NCBI GenBank assembly: GCA_021613535.1
Contig: CP075493.1
Location: forward strand, 16,430,001 to 16,494,000
Origin: Adineta vaga
Lineage: Eukaryota; Rotifera
Reading direction: 5' to 3'
Length of the DNA stretch: 64,000 nt
Shown in pieces: positions 48,329 through 59,004 of the stretch (position 1 is its first letter; each line of letters opens with the position of its first letter). A program made the translations under genes and the position numbers. The notes below the pieces were generated by a model that did not search any database, was not told where the DNA came from, and worked only from the letters and a program-made list of their open reading frames with translations.

Positions 48329-49143
48329 TAATAACTTTGTTTACATTGTGAATTGAATAAGCTTGAATGTTCATTGCTTTTGACAATAGACATAAAACAT
48401 GTTCTTTATTTGATTCTCGGAAGATATTGATCAAAAAGATTAAATTCCTGTTTGTCTTGTTAAAAATTCTCGAATTACCTCATCATACGTTGAAAGTGAC
48501 ATTTCAGCAGATGTTTATTGATATTTAGACAGACTAGGCCATATTTGACGTCGTTTCTATGTTGTTAAAACGTAAGCTTTAACGCTAGAATAAAATGGCT
48601 ATATTTTGAGAAGCAATAGGTCTCTCCACATTATTATTTTGAAAATTGGTTCTTCTCTTAGAAACTTATACGATATTTGAACGCGCATTTTTACTGATTT
48701 TGTCTGCCTGGGAAATGTAATTGATAGTTTTACCGCCAATACTCAATCTAATAATATATTAATACCACTTATATTTAAATCAGTAATAATACTACTGCAT
48801 GAGCAGTAATACTACTAATTGGATAATAATTTATTTAAATTAGCAGTAAGTCTTGTATATAAGAAGCAATAAGAATCCAAACGTTATAGTGTCATTCATT
48901 GCCGTTCGGCATTCCCTTTCTTTTTCTCGTTCGTATTGTATGATTTGCTGGAAACTCGACAATGAGAATTTCGACAATATTGTCCATTTGAAAAGCCCCC
49001 CCCCCCCAACGCTTTCTCAGTAATATGTCAATACTATGTTTCATGTAGAGTTCTATTGTTTGAAGTCACCCATACTCTTACATCCTCACTAATCCCGAGA
49101 TGGATTTTTCAGATTCGTCAGTATTAACAAAATTCCGTTGTCC

Positions 49144-49210
49144 AGGGTGTGGGTGTGCAATACACTTGAAAAATAAAGATATTAAATCACCATCTTGAGA
49201 GTGTGAGATG
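49144..49210. repeat. telomere-like repeats, same orientation
   Basis: AGGGTGTGGGTGTG at 49144 and ACCATCTTGAGAGTGTGAG near 49191 are both G-rich, so this is not a palindrome. The second carries the CATCTTGA flank. It may be two left halves. Confidence 0.5.
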
Positions 49211-49400
49211 AAGACTTGTACGATAAAAACAATATAGTGAATAGAGTGTAGAAATAGACAATATGTAAATCAAATAAATGAAGAATATACTTTTTTTTAT
49301 AAATCCCGGCGTCGTGATTATCTTATTGTACATTGTTGTGCCGCTGGTACTCTCGCATGATTTCGATAGTGAATAAATCGTTTAATTTTTTCTTTAAAAT

Positions 49401-49450
49401 CTTGAGGGTGAGGGTGCAGTTATTCAACCACCCTCACCCTCACCCACCCG
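49401..49450. repeat. palindrome with GAGGGT variant units
   Basis: AATCTTGAGGGTGAGGGTG and CACCCTCACCCTCACCC enclose about 12 bases. Both arms use GAGGGT in place of GTGGGT, so the variant is shared between arms. Confidence 0.75.
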
Positions 49451-49574
49451 TAAGAAATTGGTAGTGTCACCGAATTTAAAAAATTCAAGGTGTATAGAGA
49501 ACTAAAATATTTATACTTTCCAAGTACCATGAATATCAGGAGAGTCAAGAAATTCCAGCGAAATTCGAATTACG

Positions 49575-50125
49575 TTACAACTTCTTTTTCACATCTACAA
49601 TATTCTCTCGCATATTCTGAATATCAGGGTGATCAGAAGGTAATAAACGTTGTTTAGTATCAAGAGCATGTTCATAATATGAGAGTGCTTTCGAGTAATC
49701 ACCCATACTGTTATAAACCCCACCGATGTTGTTGTAAGAATTAGCCAATGAAAGATGATTTAAAGGAAGCGTTTTTTGGCAAATCTCAACGGCTTGTTCG
49801 TAAAATGAAAGTGCTTTCGAGTACTCTCCCATATTATTAAACACCGTGCCGATGTTGTTGTAGGAAGCAGCCAACGAGGGATGATTTGATGGAAGAGTTT
49901 TTTCTTTGATTTCAACTGCTTTTTCAAAAAATAAAAGTGCTTTCGAGTAATCACCCATTCTGTTGTATGTCCCACCGATGTTGTTGTAGGAAGTGGCTAA
50001 TGAAATATGATTTGAAGGAAGCGTTTTCTGACAAATCTCAATTGCTTTTTCGTAAAACAAAAGCGCTTTCGAGTATTCGCACATGTTCTTATATACGGAA
50101 CCAGTGTTGTTGTAGAAAGCTAGGG
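49575..50125 (-). pseudogene. TPR protein, 5'-truncated at a palindrome
   Basis: Four kinesin-light-chain-type repeats of 42 residues run in one frame: YNNTGSVYKNMCEYSKALLF and three further copies built on SYNNIGxVYxxMGDYSKALSF, joined by EKAxEIxxKTLPxNHxSLA. The natural C-terminus and stop are at 49575. The 5' end is cut inside a repeat, where LA-FYNNTG meets the palindrome at 50122; upstream codons read through telomere-like sequence (SPTPTPT). These repeats bind protein partners. A 5'-truncated protein might still be made from an internal ATG, but the promoter and earlier repeats are gone. Confidence 0.7.
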
Positions 50126-50195
50126 TGGGTGTGGGTGTGGGTGAAGAACAGATCAGCACTCACATCCACATCAACACCCTCACACCCACACCCTT
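50122..50195. repeat. telomere-like palindrome at a gene truncation
   Basis: AGGGTGGGTGTGGGTGTGGG, then TGAAGAACAGATCAG, then CACATCCACATCAACACCC and CTCACACCCACACCC. The truncated TPR gene begins at its left edge. Confidence 0.8.
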
Positions 50196-50688
50196 CAAAA
50201 CTGTGCCAGATGTAACAATGAAATAACATTAATTACAGTCGGTGTGGTACAAAGGCATAGATCTAAGCTATGTTTTTCATAAGCAATAACAGTGATGTCA
50301 TGCTTTACACTTCTAGTCCTTACGAGATCGCGGTGGAAGCTTTTTTTGATTACGCTAGTATACTGTGGATCAAATTTATTGCCAACAAAATATATGGCAT
50401 AAGAGTTTTACTTCAGTTTGATCTGCGTATGACGCTGAAATAAAACTCTAATATGATACCTTGATTGGTAATAAAGTTGATGGAAAGTATGGTAGTATAT
50501 AAAGAAAGAGTGAAAAAACTGTTGTTCGTGGATGATAATGATGTTAGTAGCGGATTCGAGTAATTTCAATGGTCGTTCATTCAAGAGCCTATTCTAGAGC
50601 TCTTAATCAGTTTTTCAAGTACAATTTTGTAAGTTTTATTCAATGGTATAATTAGATTTCCCATAATGAAGATGGACGAGACACCAAA

Positions 50689-50746
50689 GAAGGGTCTGAG
50701 TGCGCTATGTTTATCTCTTACTCACGCTCATGTCCACACCCTCAAA
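50689..50746. repeat. degenerate telomere-like palindrome
   Basis: Left GAAGGGTCTGAGTGCG, right CTCACGCTCATGTCCACACC, then CTCAAA. Confidence 0.4.
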
Positions 50747-50890
50747 TTTTTTTCAAAGTTAAGTAAAGATAAAGTGTCACTCCTAACCGACGTTAGTCTT
50801 AGGATATCAGATTAATCTAAAATGATTTTTTTTGAAAAAGCAAACTCGGATTTATTTTCTTGTAACATCTGTATTGTTCATAGAATTATT

Positions 50891-50947
50891 TGGTGTGGAT
50901 GTGGGTGTCACTAAAGAAGAAACATCTACACCCACACCCATACTCAC
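50891..50947. repeat. telomere-like palindrome
   Basis: TGGTGTGGATGTGGGTGTCA and CATCTACACCCACACCCATA with an AAGAAGAAA spacer. Confidence 0.75.
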
Positions 50948-51046
50948 AAGGTTTCTCTGTGTAGATAATTCAAGATTTATTTATGTATATTACAGCTGGA
51001 TTCGTAAGCACGAATATACGATATATAGATGAATTAATTTTGTCAG

Positions 51047-52159
51047 CTAAACATGATAATTGACTATCGTGTTTGCTCGATAGTTAAAATATTTGTTATA
51101 ATTCATTAAAGTTAACTTAATAATTCGCTGTCCGTTGGACTTCTCTGTTCGTTGATATTGATACAGATTGTAGCAGGAAAATAGTATCTCTTCTTCAGCG
51201 GCATATTTTGTATGTGCCGGTTGTATCTCCATACAGAATTTCGACCATTCTGGTGTGATATCGATATGAAACAGTGTATTTTTATTTTTGAATGGCATTG
51301 ATTTGGATGTTGATGTAAAGCTTGGTATGAAAAAGATGTTTTGCGTTTCATAGGCTTGAATTTCACTCGGTGACATGTCCGCACCTAGAAGAAAGAACGA
51401 AGTGAATGTCACTGTAATGTTCCGACCACTATCAAAGAACTAACCTCGAAATACGGTACCAGCAAATCGCATTTGAGACATACCAATAGAATATTTCAAT
51501 TGTTTGATATATGACCCATAAGATTTTAGTTTTGGCGAATCGGATGCTAATGCCATGTTGACTTCGGTGCAATACCAGTTTGAACCTGATGTGTATTGCC
51601 AAATACAATCTCTTATACTACTAGGCTTTTCTTCATCGGATAAGCATCCAATACAATACTGGAGATAGTTTGGACCCTTTTTTTTTACTGGGTAAAAATT
51701 GACCACTTGATCTGATATTGACATATTCTTCATCGACTTTGGTACCGTCTGAGGATTGGGAAATTGTGTTGATACTGGTAGAAGTTGAATAAAATCTGGA
51801 TTGGGATAGTTGGATAAATGCGGTCTGACAGAATGAGAATGCGGTTTTTTCAACGTCAAACTTTTATTGGATGAGACACTGTGGTTCGATGAAGACTGTA
51901 CAGCGGCTTGATAACTTGCATTACTCGTAAAAGGTGATACATAAGAACCATGGTAACCAGATGAAGACGATGCAGATGTTTCATAACTTGAACTACTTGT
52001 AAAAGGTGATACATAAGAACCATGGTAACCAGATGAAGACGGTACAGCGGCTTGATAACTTGGATTACTTGTATAGGATGCTCCGAAACGTCGCATTGCG
52101 GATACACTAGATGAACTACCAAAAGAAAAGGCAGCATGCTCATTCGAATTTTCACTCAT
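51047..52159 (-). CDS. mono-ADP-ribosyltransferase (R-S-E type) with low-complexity N-terminus
   Basis: Exon 1 is 52159-51445 and exon 2 is 51384-51047, joined by a 60-nt intron (donor GTTAGT, acceptor TTCTAG, phase 1). The first part is Ser/Tyr-rich and includes a tandem repeat of about 24 residues (GYHGSYVSPFTS with SSYETS or NASYQA). The second part is the ART domain: an Arg site in GTVFRGADMS, the serine motif in PSFTSTSKS and the E-x-E loop in AAEEEILF, so the three catalytic elements are present. The family transfers ADP-ribose from NAD to arginine (or other) side chains. No signal peptide follows the ATG used; an in-frame start further upstream (up to 52303) would add a hydrophobic stretch. 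The target is unknown. Confidence 0.75.
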
Positions 52160-53026
52160 GGTTGTAGTATTCCTATAACTTATTTTGAATTTCATCTGCT
52201 TGATAAACGCCCAAAAAGCTAACATCAGTTCATGGTTGAAAAAGATTGTGCTCATCAACTTGTTCAATTTATTTCTGATCTTCTTATATAAAAAAACTAA
52301 CACTGAACAATAAAATAAGCTGGTAAAGGTGTGACTATGAGGCTGGCTAGGAGACCGGCGAGATTGTGATGATGACCAAGATGAGAAAGGAATAAAAACT
52401 CACATCCACTCATACTATCACTCCATCCTGAACGATGTTAGTATAGTTGTTGTGTGGTAATCTTTCGTTACGTTTGGCGCTATTGTAAAAACCATCTCAC
52501 TCTACCATAATTCTTTTTCGGATCTCAAGTTTTTACTTCATACACATACGTTTGTCTACCGCCAATCAATCGACATCTTCAACACATTCGTTTTCACTAT
52601 TTAGTATCCATTTGAATGTGAAGTATCTTCGATGACAAATAAACTATTCTGTAGTTCTACACAAGATCTGCCTTTTTTGAAGCGTCACAAACTAGTCGCA
52701 CACAGTTTTATCTATATATAGAACGATCAGGCACAGCTATATGATAATTTGCTGTATCTAAATAGTACAGCTTTTCATAATGTATCTTGCGATATATTTT
52801 CCTTTTTTTCACAAAAATGTATCGGCAAATGCAAGAGCGAAATGTAAAATTCTGTCATAGACTATATTCTACTCGAGTGTATACAAAACAGTGTTTATAA
52901 TTTTGATAGTATTCGTCATTATATTTCATACAGTCGACAATAAGTTCTTCTTCCTACATACCTGTAATGAATCAGTTAGAGAATAAATTCACGAGCACAA
53001 AACGAAAGCTTATGTAGCGTTGTTCG
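52160..53026. other. intergenic
   Basis: No gene seen. A weak, decayed C-rich arm lies near 52400-52433. Confidence 0.4.
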
Positions 53027-53155
53027 AGAGTGTGGGGTGGGTGCGTGTTGGTGCGGATGTGGAGTGGGTAAGTATCTTGAGAATGTGGGTGTGGGGTGGG
53101 TGAGTATCTTTTCGCTCTGGAAACTCACAACCACACCCACACCCACCCTGAAGAT
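53027..53155. repeat. compound telomere-like palindrome
   Basis: Two G-rich stretches (53027-53071 and 53085-53105, the second after AGTATCTTGAGAATGTGGG) precede one C-rich arm (AACCACACCCACACCCACCC, then TGAAGATAT). The AGTATCTT sequence recurs between them, as if one palindrome's left half had been duplicated. Confidence 0.7.
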
Positions 53156-53369
53156 ATCGACGTAGAAAGGGTGGAAAACAAAATGCATAGTTTAAGTTGG
53201 TAAAACTCTTTGTTTTCTTTTCAGCTGATAATAATATTATTCATCTTGAAAGGGTTTCTTCTCTGCTTCTAAAAGATAAGAACAAACCTTCATATACACG
53301 TCCGAGATAATGTTACACTACAGAAAGAAACTAAAAAAAGTATTGATACCCTCTTTCTGCTTCGCAATA

Positions 53370-54094
53370 ACAAACAGTAGAGCCCGTCGGTTCCAAGTAT
53401 TTTATACTCAGACCCAGACCCGGACCCGCACTTTGATTACGCTCAAGTTTAGAGTACGTGTTCTATGAAAATGTTGTGTTCGTTCTGTTAATACCTAGTC
53501 CTATTCTGTAATTGCATCTATCGATGACTAGCGCATTCTATATATATAAGAACTTTTCATAGTCACTTTTACTGATAAACTATAATTGGTTCCTCTCTTT
53601 ATCCAATAGTTTCAGATGAATAAAAGGAATACAACAATTTCGTATATGTTCGAATAAAAAGAATTTGTATATTTTTCTTTGTTAAACACTTGTTTTTGTG
53701 AACAACACATTTCGTATTTTTACTTAATCTTCTTCTAAAATATTCGTCCAAATATATCATGAACCAATTGTTAAATAAGAATGAAATTACTCGACTTATA
53801 AAACAAAATGATAAATCAGTTGCATTTCGAAAACGAAAAAAAATTGATAATGATTTTGATTATTCTTCAGACGATATGGACGATATTGTCGATCTTAATG
53901 TAGATAAAGAAGTTTTACTTGATTTATAATTTATTTACAGTTTGGTTTTGCTTTTGGCTTTCAATAAATAAATTAAAGATACTTTGAAATGAATGAAAAA
54001 TGAAAATTCAAAATAATTTCTTATGTATAAAATTTTCATTGGGCCCGGACCCAATAAATCCGACTTTTTAGACCCGACGGGCTCTAACAAACAG
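53370..54094. mobile_element. hAT-like element, 709 bp, with 8-bp target duplication
   Basis: The element spans 53378-54086. Its ends are perfect 13-bp inverted repeats, TAGAGCCCGTCGG (53378-53390) and its complement (54074-54086). Both sides are flanked by ACAAACAG (53370-53377 and 54087-54094), an exact 8-bp duplication as made by hAT transposases. It is too short for a transposase and so is non-autonomous. The sub-terminal CAGACCCAGACCCGGACCC-type sequence recurs in decayed form near 40199 and 63550. Confidence 0.85.
53759..53929 (+). CDS. small acidic/basic ORF inside the hAT-like element
   Basis: 56 residues from an ATG: MNQLLNKNEITRLIKQNDKS, then a basic patch (RKRKK) and an acidic tail (DYSSDDMDDIVDL). 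It may be a residue of an internal transposase or captured exon. No family recognised. Confidence 0.35.
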   Translation: MNQLLNKNEITRLIKQNDKSVAFRKRKKIDNDFDYSSDDMDDIVDLNVDKEVLLDL

Positions 54095-54200
54095 TGTCCT
54101 TGTTTACCTATGAAACTTGCAGAAAACATTCACACTTTCATAGTTCTTGTCACAACATTCGATTGAGAATAAATGAGTTAGTGATGTCAAGAACTCGGAT

Positions 54201-54290
54201 TGTGAGGGTGTGGCAGTCATGGTCCTCCTACATCCACACGCACACACACACCCACCCACGCTAACATCCAGACCCACCCACACTCACCCT
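54201..54290. repeat. telomere-like palindrome, decayed
   Basis: TGTGAGGGTGTGGCAGTC is the G-rich arm. The C-rich side is longer (CACACACACACCCACCC and CCCACCCACACTCACCC) and ends TGAAAC. Confidence 0.55.
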
Positions 54291-54316
54291 GAAACACGGC
54301 GTGTTACCGCAGCTGG

Positions 54317-54365
54317 CGTAGGGATGTACCGAGACCGAGAATCTCGGTCTCGGTACATCCCTACG
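54317..54365. repeat. perfect 23-bp palindrome with 3-base loop
   Basis: CGTAGGGATGTACCGAGACC plus GAG pairs exactly with the reverse half across AAT. TAGGGATGTACCGAG resembles hAT-type termini as I recall them, so this may be two element ends joined after loss of the middle. Confidence 0.8.
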
Positions 54366-55016
54366 TTAGATACATGCTCAATGTCATCGATTTCTCTTTT
54401 ATTCAGTTAAGTTTGATAATCATTTGAATTGTAATTATTAGATTTATAAAAGATTGTCAAAGAGGAATAACAACATTAATGATTTCTGTATTTCAATCTG
54501 TTCTTGATAAATTGAAGAACAAACTCAATCCATATTTATATAATGAACAATTATTAACTTAATCTTTTTATAGATATTATTGAACAAAAATTATATGTAG
54601 AACGTGCAATTTTTGGACTTGATAAAACTTCAGTCGAATATGTTGTTTATTTATTTTTTTAATTTTGGTTTAATTGGCATTTTTATAAGTTATATGATTA
54701 TGAGATGAGAAATGTTTTCCTTTGTGATTTCATTGGTATTCTTTATCCAACATTTGCATCCTAGGTTAAGAAAATTTTATGGTTTCATCTATTTTTTTTT
54801 TTCTTAAAGAATTTTAGTTCTTAAAATTGACGGTGTGGGTGTGAGGATGATGATATTACCAATTCCCACCCTCTTCTCCGTTCTGTTCGTGTACTTTTAT
54901 GAGGAAGAAAAGGTAAGAAGAAAAATAGTGCAGAACGACATGCACATTTCTTTTTAATGGTTGTTCAACTAATTGAAATTACTCACAAAAAGTGTGTTTT
55001 ATGGTCTCAGTTTCAA
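54366..55016. other. AT-rich stretch with one palindrome
   Basis: No gene is supported. The palindrome at 54831-54874 is listed separately. Confidence 0.4.
54831..54874. repeat. telomere-like palindrome, short
   Basis: GACGGTGTGGGTGTGAGG and CCAATTCCCACCCTC around GATGATGATATTA. Confidence 0.55.
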
Positions 55017-56221
55017 ATGCAAAAGAAATGAAGCTAGAGTTATTTGAATATTTATCTACATGTGATCTTTTTCATGAATTTTATAATCTCAACTAGCGAT
55101 TTAATAATTTACTCACATGGCAATTTAAAAATTTCGTCTTGATCTTCAATGATTATCCAAAACCGCATGTACTGATATTTGTCAAAATATTGTACCGTTA
55201 ATTATCGATCAAATAATTTCTATTCGTCTTTTAAATGATGACAATACACCATATGAAATCGAATTCTTTCTTTCTCAAAATGATCAACTTCGACAATTCA
55301 CTCATTTACAATCAATTAAATTAATAAATATTCTTAACCAAATAATGATTGAATGTACTTATCTTCCTGATCTCACGCATTTATCGATTCACATTGTTTC
55401 TATACCATTTTGTGAAAATGATGCAGATCATCTTTACAATCAAATATGGAGTTTAAAAAGTTTGAGTCACTGTTTTATTAATAGAGACAGGGGATATGAA
55501 ATTTATTTCCCTAGAAGTTAAAGTTTATTTTGACATCACTGAAAAACTTCACCGATCATTGGCATATACTTTCATTCACTACACCAAAATATTTATTTCA
55601 AAATACACCGAACCTTGAATATCTCTCAATCAAATTCGAGGATCGGTCTGATCCATTAGGAATTATAATTCCTATGTCATCACTTACTCGAGCAAAAATT
55701 ATTTTTCACTAGAGTTATGTTGATACTCTCGAACATTTCTTACAATATATGCCTAATTTATCTCATTTGATATTAGATTTATATGACATTTATGTAGATG
55801 GGTATGAATGGGAAGAAATAATCCGTAAATATTTATTGAAATTAGAAGTATTTCAATTTAAAGCGAGTTTTACACTCTGGAATGGAAGCAGAATCAAGGA
55901 GCAATTTGATGAAATAATTGATACATATCGAACAGAATTTTGGACTTAGGAACGGCAATGCTTTGTTCGATGTGAGTTAAATAATTCAAATGATACTCAA
56001 ATAGCGTGTCACGATCTTTTCACTCTACCATATAATTTTTATGATTATTTTTATCGTCATTACCATTTTTCGTCAGCATTAACATACCCATATAATGAAG
56101 ATTGTTTAGTATATGATCGTGTCAGTGCTTTATCATACGAATATAGTTTTCCACCATGTAATATCCGTTTTCCTAATATCAAACATCTTTCATTATCTTT
56201 TCCTCTCAATGATCGATTTGA
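55017..56221 (+). pseudogene. F-box/LRR protein, decayed, 3'-truncated at a palindrome
   Basis: An F-box-like opening, LELFEYLSTCDLFHEFYNLN, is followed by a stop at 55096. LRR-type pieces continue in several frames: TYLPDLTHLSIHIVSIPF, TPNLEYLSIKFEDRSD, MPNLSHLILDLYDIYVDG and finally FPNIKHLSLSFPLNDRFD. At least four stops or shifts are needed. The last piece stops exactly where the palindrome at 56222 begins. The family is that of the intact gene at 12835-14710. Confidence 0.65.
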
Positions 56222-56297
56222 CGGTGTAGGTGTTAGAGACTGAGTGTTGGTTTCAGTGCGGGCGTAGTTGACGATGAAGTGAACACCCACATCCATT
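56222..56297. repeat. telomere-like palindrome at a gene truncation
   Basis: GACGGTGTAGGTGTTAGAGA on the left and GAACACCCACATCC on the right, with a long, decayed spacer. LRR homology ends at its left edge. Confidence 0.6.
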
Positions 56298-56635
56298 TCT
56301 TTTCATTAACTACAATATCAATTAATACTTATTTAATTAAAATCAAGAAGTTAAAATATTCTTTCCTTCTCAATTTTTATTTATCAAATTATTTTATAAT
56401 TAAATAATCTTAAACTAAATTGAAATTTGCCTACATCTCAATTCTGCCTGGCACATATGTCTAACTGATTTTAATTCACATTATAATTTATTTAGAAGAT
56501 TATTTTTAATCAAAAAACAAATTATCGTTTATTTAGATGATTTCAATCGATTATAATTATGATTTTGGTTGAGAAAAATCTCACTAAACTTTACAATAAT
56601 CTGACATAATCTAAAAGCTTTTTACTAGGTAAGCG
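56298..56635. other. AT-rich, no gene seen
   Basis: Nothing recognisable. Confidence 0.4.
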
Positions 56636-57556
56636 TCAGTCATTTTCATTGCCTTGTATTGCAAATCTTTGTACTCGAGCATTTCTCCGGTCACTCACGT
56701 ACAAATTATTCTTTCGATCAAATAGCAAACCAACGGGATGAGAGAGTTGATTCGATTGACTTCCTTGACCATTTCCACCAATAATCACGGTTCCTTTTTT
56801 ATCTCCTTCAAGCCAACACATTATTCGATGATTCCATTGATCAGCCACATAAACGAAACCTGATTTATCGACGACAATTCCTTGAGGATGTGATAGTTGT
56901 GTGAGACTATTTTCGGGACCTTCACTACAACAGACAATAATACCTTTTTTCGCACCTTCCATCCATTTCATTACACGACGATTAGCTCCATCTGATACAT
57001 AAACTGAATGATCTTGATCGACGAATATGCATGTCGGATAACAGAGCTGATCGAGACCATTTCCTCGGCCATTTCCACCTGCCACAACTGTTCCTACATT
57101 TTCTCCCATTCGATATCGTTTCACTTCATGTTTCTCGTCATCAACGATATAAAGAGATCTATCATTATCCATTGTCAGTTTTACACATCCCACATTTGAA
57201 ATGATGACTTCTCCTTCTACATTGCCATGAAGACACCATCGTACTACTCTTCTATTTCCATAATCACAAATGATGACACTATCACTTTCCTTATCAAAAG
57301 CTACATCTGTGGGACGGTTCAATTGATCAGGCAGCTCTCCTTGTCCATTTCCACCGGCCATAACTCGACCAGTCACCTCACCGTATTTCCATTCCGTAAT
57401 ATGATGATTCCGAGCATCAGCAATATAGACACTCTGATTATCATGATTAATACACAAACCAAGGGGTTCGTAAAGCTGATTTCTTTCCATGCCTTGCCCA
57501 TTTCCGCCAGCTACTGTAATCCCATTTTGTTGTATTCGAAGTTCCTGGAAATTTTG
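56636..57556 (-). CDS. NHL-repeat propeller protein (last exon)
   Basis: The exon follows a TTTTAG acceptor at 57557 and encodes about 306 residues, all NHL repeats: six blades of the form GxGSxxNQLSHPxGLxxD, then NxLYVSDxxNxRVxRF. Examples are SVYIADARNHHITEWKYGE and FVYVADQWNHRIMCW. Such propellers bind proteins or RNA and are common as extracellular or adaptor domains. The 5' exon, which would hold the start and any further domain, is not evident upstream. The first blade is complete, so the frame may still be functional. Confidence 0.7.
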   Translation of the reverse strand, partial: QNFQELRIQQNGITVAGGNGQGMERNQLYEPLGLCINHDNQSVYIADARNHHITEWKYGEVTGRVMAGGNGQGELPDQLNRPTDVAFDKESDSVIICDYGNRRVVRWCLHGNVEGEVIISNVGCVKLTMDNDRSLYIVDDEKHEVKRYRMGENVGTVVAGGNGRGNGLDQLCYPTCIFVDQDHSVYVSDGANRRVMKWMEGAKKGIIVCCSEGPENSLTQLSHPQGIVVDKSGFVYVADQWNHRIMCWLEGDKKGTVIIGGNGQGSQSNQLSHPVGLLFDRKNNLYVSDRRNARVQRFAIQGNEND

Positions 57557-58958
57557 CTAAAACAAAATAGAAATATGCTCATTAGCATTATATCAACATT
57601 CGTCATAAAAAACACAATACATTAAAAATGTCAGTTTCGTTGATTTGAGACTTCTAATGTTGTAAAAATATTACTACGTATTTTTTGTAAACAGTGCACT
57701 TTACGGTACAACGAGCTTTTCTCAACGGAAAAACCAACCTGAATGTTATCGAAATATTGACCATAAATCGAAAAATACAAAAAATATGCACGTGTCGATA
57801 TACTTTTTTGGGTGCCTGTATGTTGTCCGAAACCTCGCTGCTGAAGGATGGGCTGACGATGCGACACCGAATCACTTAGGAATGCGCACAGATAGCAGAC
57901 AAAGTGTGAACCGATTTTTCGAACTATGACTATACATATATTGTGTACCCCAACTTTTCACGTTATTAATACAGATCATCCAAACATCACCTTGGAACCA
58001 TTTTTCTGAAAACTCCGTTTCTATTGGTTGGACATACATACAAACAAACATTTTATGTTTGGAGAACCCTTTCTTTCAGAAAAGGGAACAATATCTCATG
58101 ACTACTCATCACCGAAACAACTCCTCACATCCCCTTTTCCCAAATAGATCTCTGTTTGACAGAAGAAAAACGATCTTTCGGAATACTTTGAGGATCACGT
58201 GTTTCCGATTAAGTAAAGCCATATTCACTCGTTTTCACTCAACTATCATCTCCAGAGCAATCAGAATTTTATTCCTTAATATTGAGTTTAAGTTTTACTA
58301 TTGAAAATTTGGAAGCATCTAAGACTCAGCTAAAATAATTGTGTTGTTTGATCTATTTCAGAGAAATTCTCAATCTGTTTTGACAACACAATCTTTTCTA
58401 AAAAGTAATAGAGAACTAATCAGTCGGAATGGGAACAAGGTTAGCTTTTCACTTTAATGCCTCGAATAACACTATGATAAGTTTATCACAGAATCAAGAA
58501 AAACTTGAAGATATTTGCTTAAAGATCATTTAAAGTTTATCTATCGTAATAAATGCTTCGTTAATATTTATCGTTAATAAATAAAACGATAGATGTCGTT
58601 CTCTTCGTAGGATAACTTCAATACATTTAACTATTTGTAGATGAAAATTTCTTACTCGTATAAATCGATGTAATTTTGTTTTTGCTTGTTCACCTGTTGT
58701 GTAAATAAAAGACGAAGCAAAATCAAATGACGCTTGCATGTGTGCCTCTTGTGAATATAAATAAAAATGAAAAGGACTTATTCGGCTGACACAGCATAAA
58801 TACTGAATGCGTTGCTGCCTTTTTCAAAAATAAAACTCTTTAACAACTGACTCGTTGAAATGGGAATTTTCATTTGACGGTGGTGATGATGAAATACAGA
58901 ATTATTCCAATGATTATTTGAGGGAGTGAGTTTCAGAAATTATTCCCAGTTACTTATG
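57557..58958. other. intergenic or 5' part of the NHL gene
   Basis: A minus-strand frame at 58739-58530 (MQASFDFASSFIYTTGEQAK) is open for 69 codons but has no recognisable family. Otherwise nothing seen. Confidence 0.3.
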
Positions 58959-59004
58959 GCGGGTGCGGGTTTGGACATCAGATGGATACGTGATTCACAC
59001 CTGT
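58959..59004. repeat. degenerate telomere-like palindrome
   Basis: GGCGGGTGCGGGTTTGGACA and GATTCACACCTGTC, with a short spacer. A TIR element starts at its right edge. Confidence 0.4.

Larger units (their letters stand above)
48329..49574. other. intergenic with a C12 run and two palindromes
   Basis: No gene is supported. A run of 12 C lies at 48996-49007. Palindromes are listed separately. Confidence 0.5.
50196..51046. other. intergenic with two palindromes
   Basis: No gene seen. It lies between the palindrome that truncates the TPR gene and the ADP-ribosyltransferase. Confidence 0.4.

Noticed and set aside
48996-49007. Run of 12 C as a regulatory site
   Set aside because: It is a simple homopolymer with no neighbouring motif to support a function.
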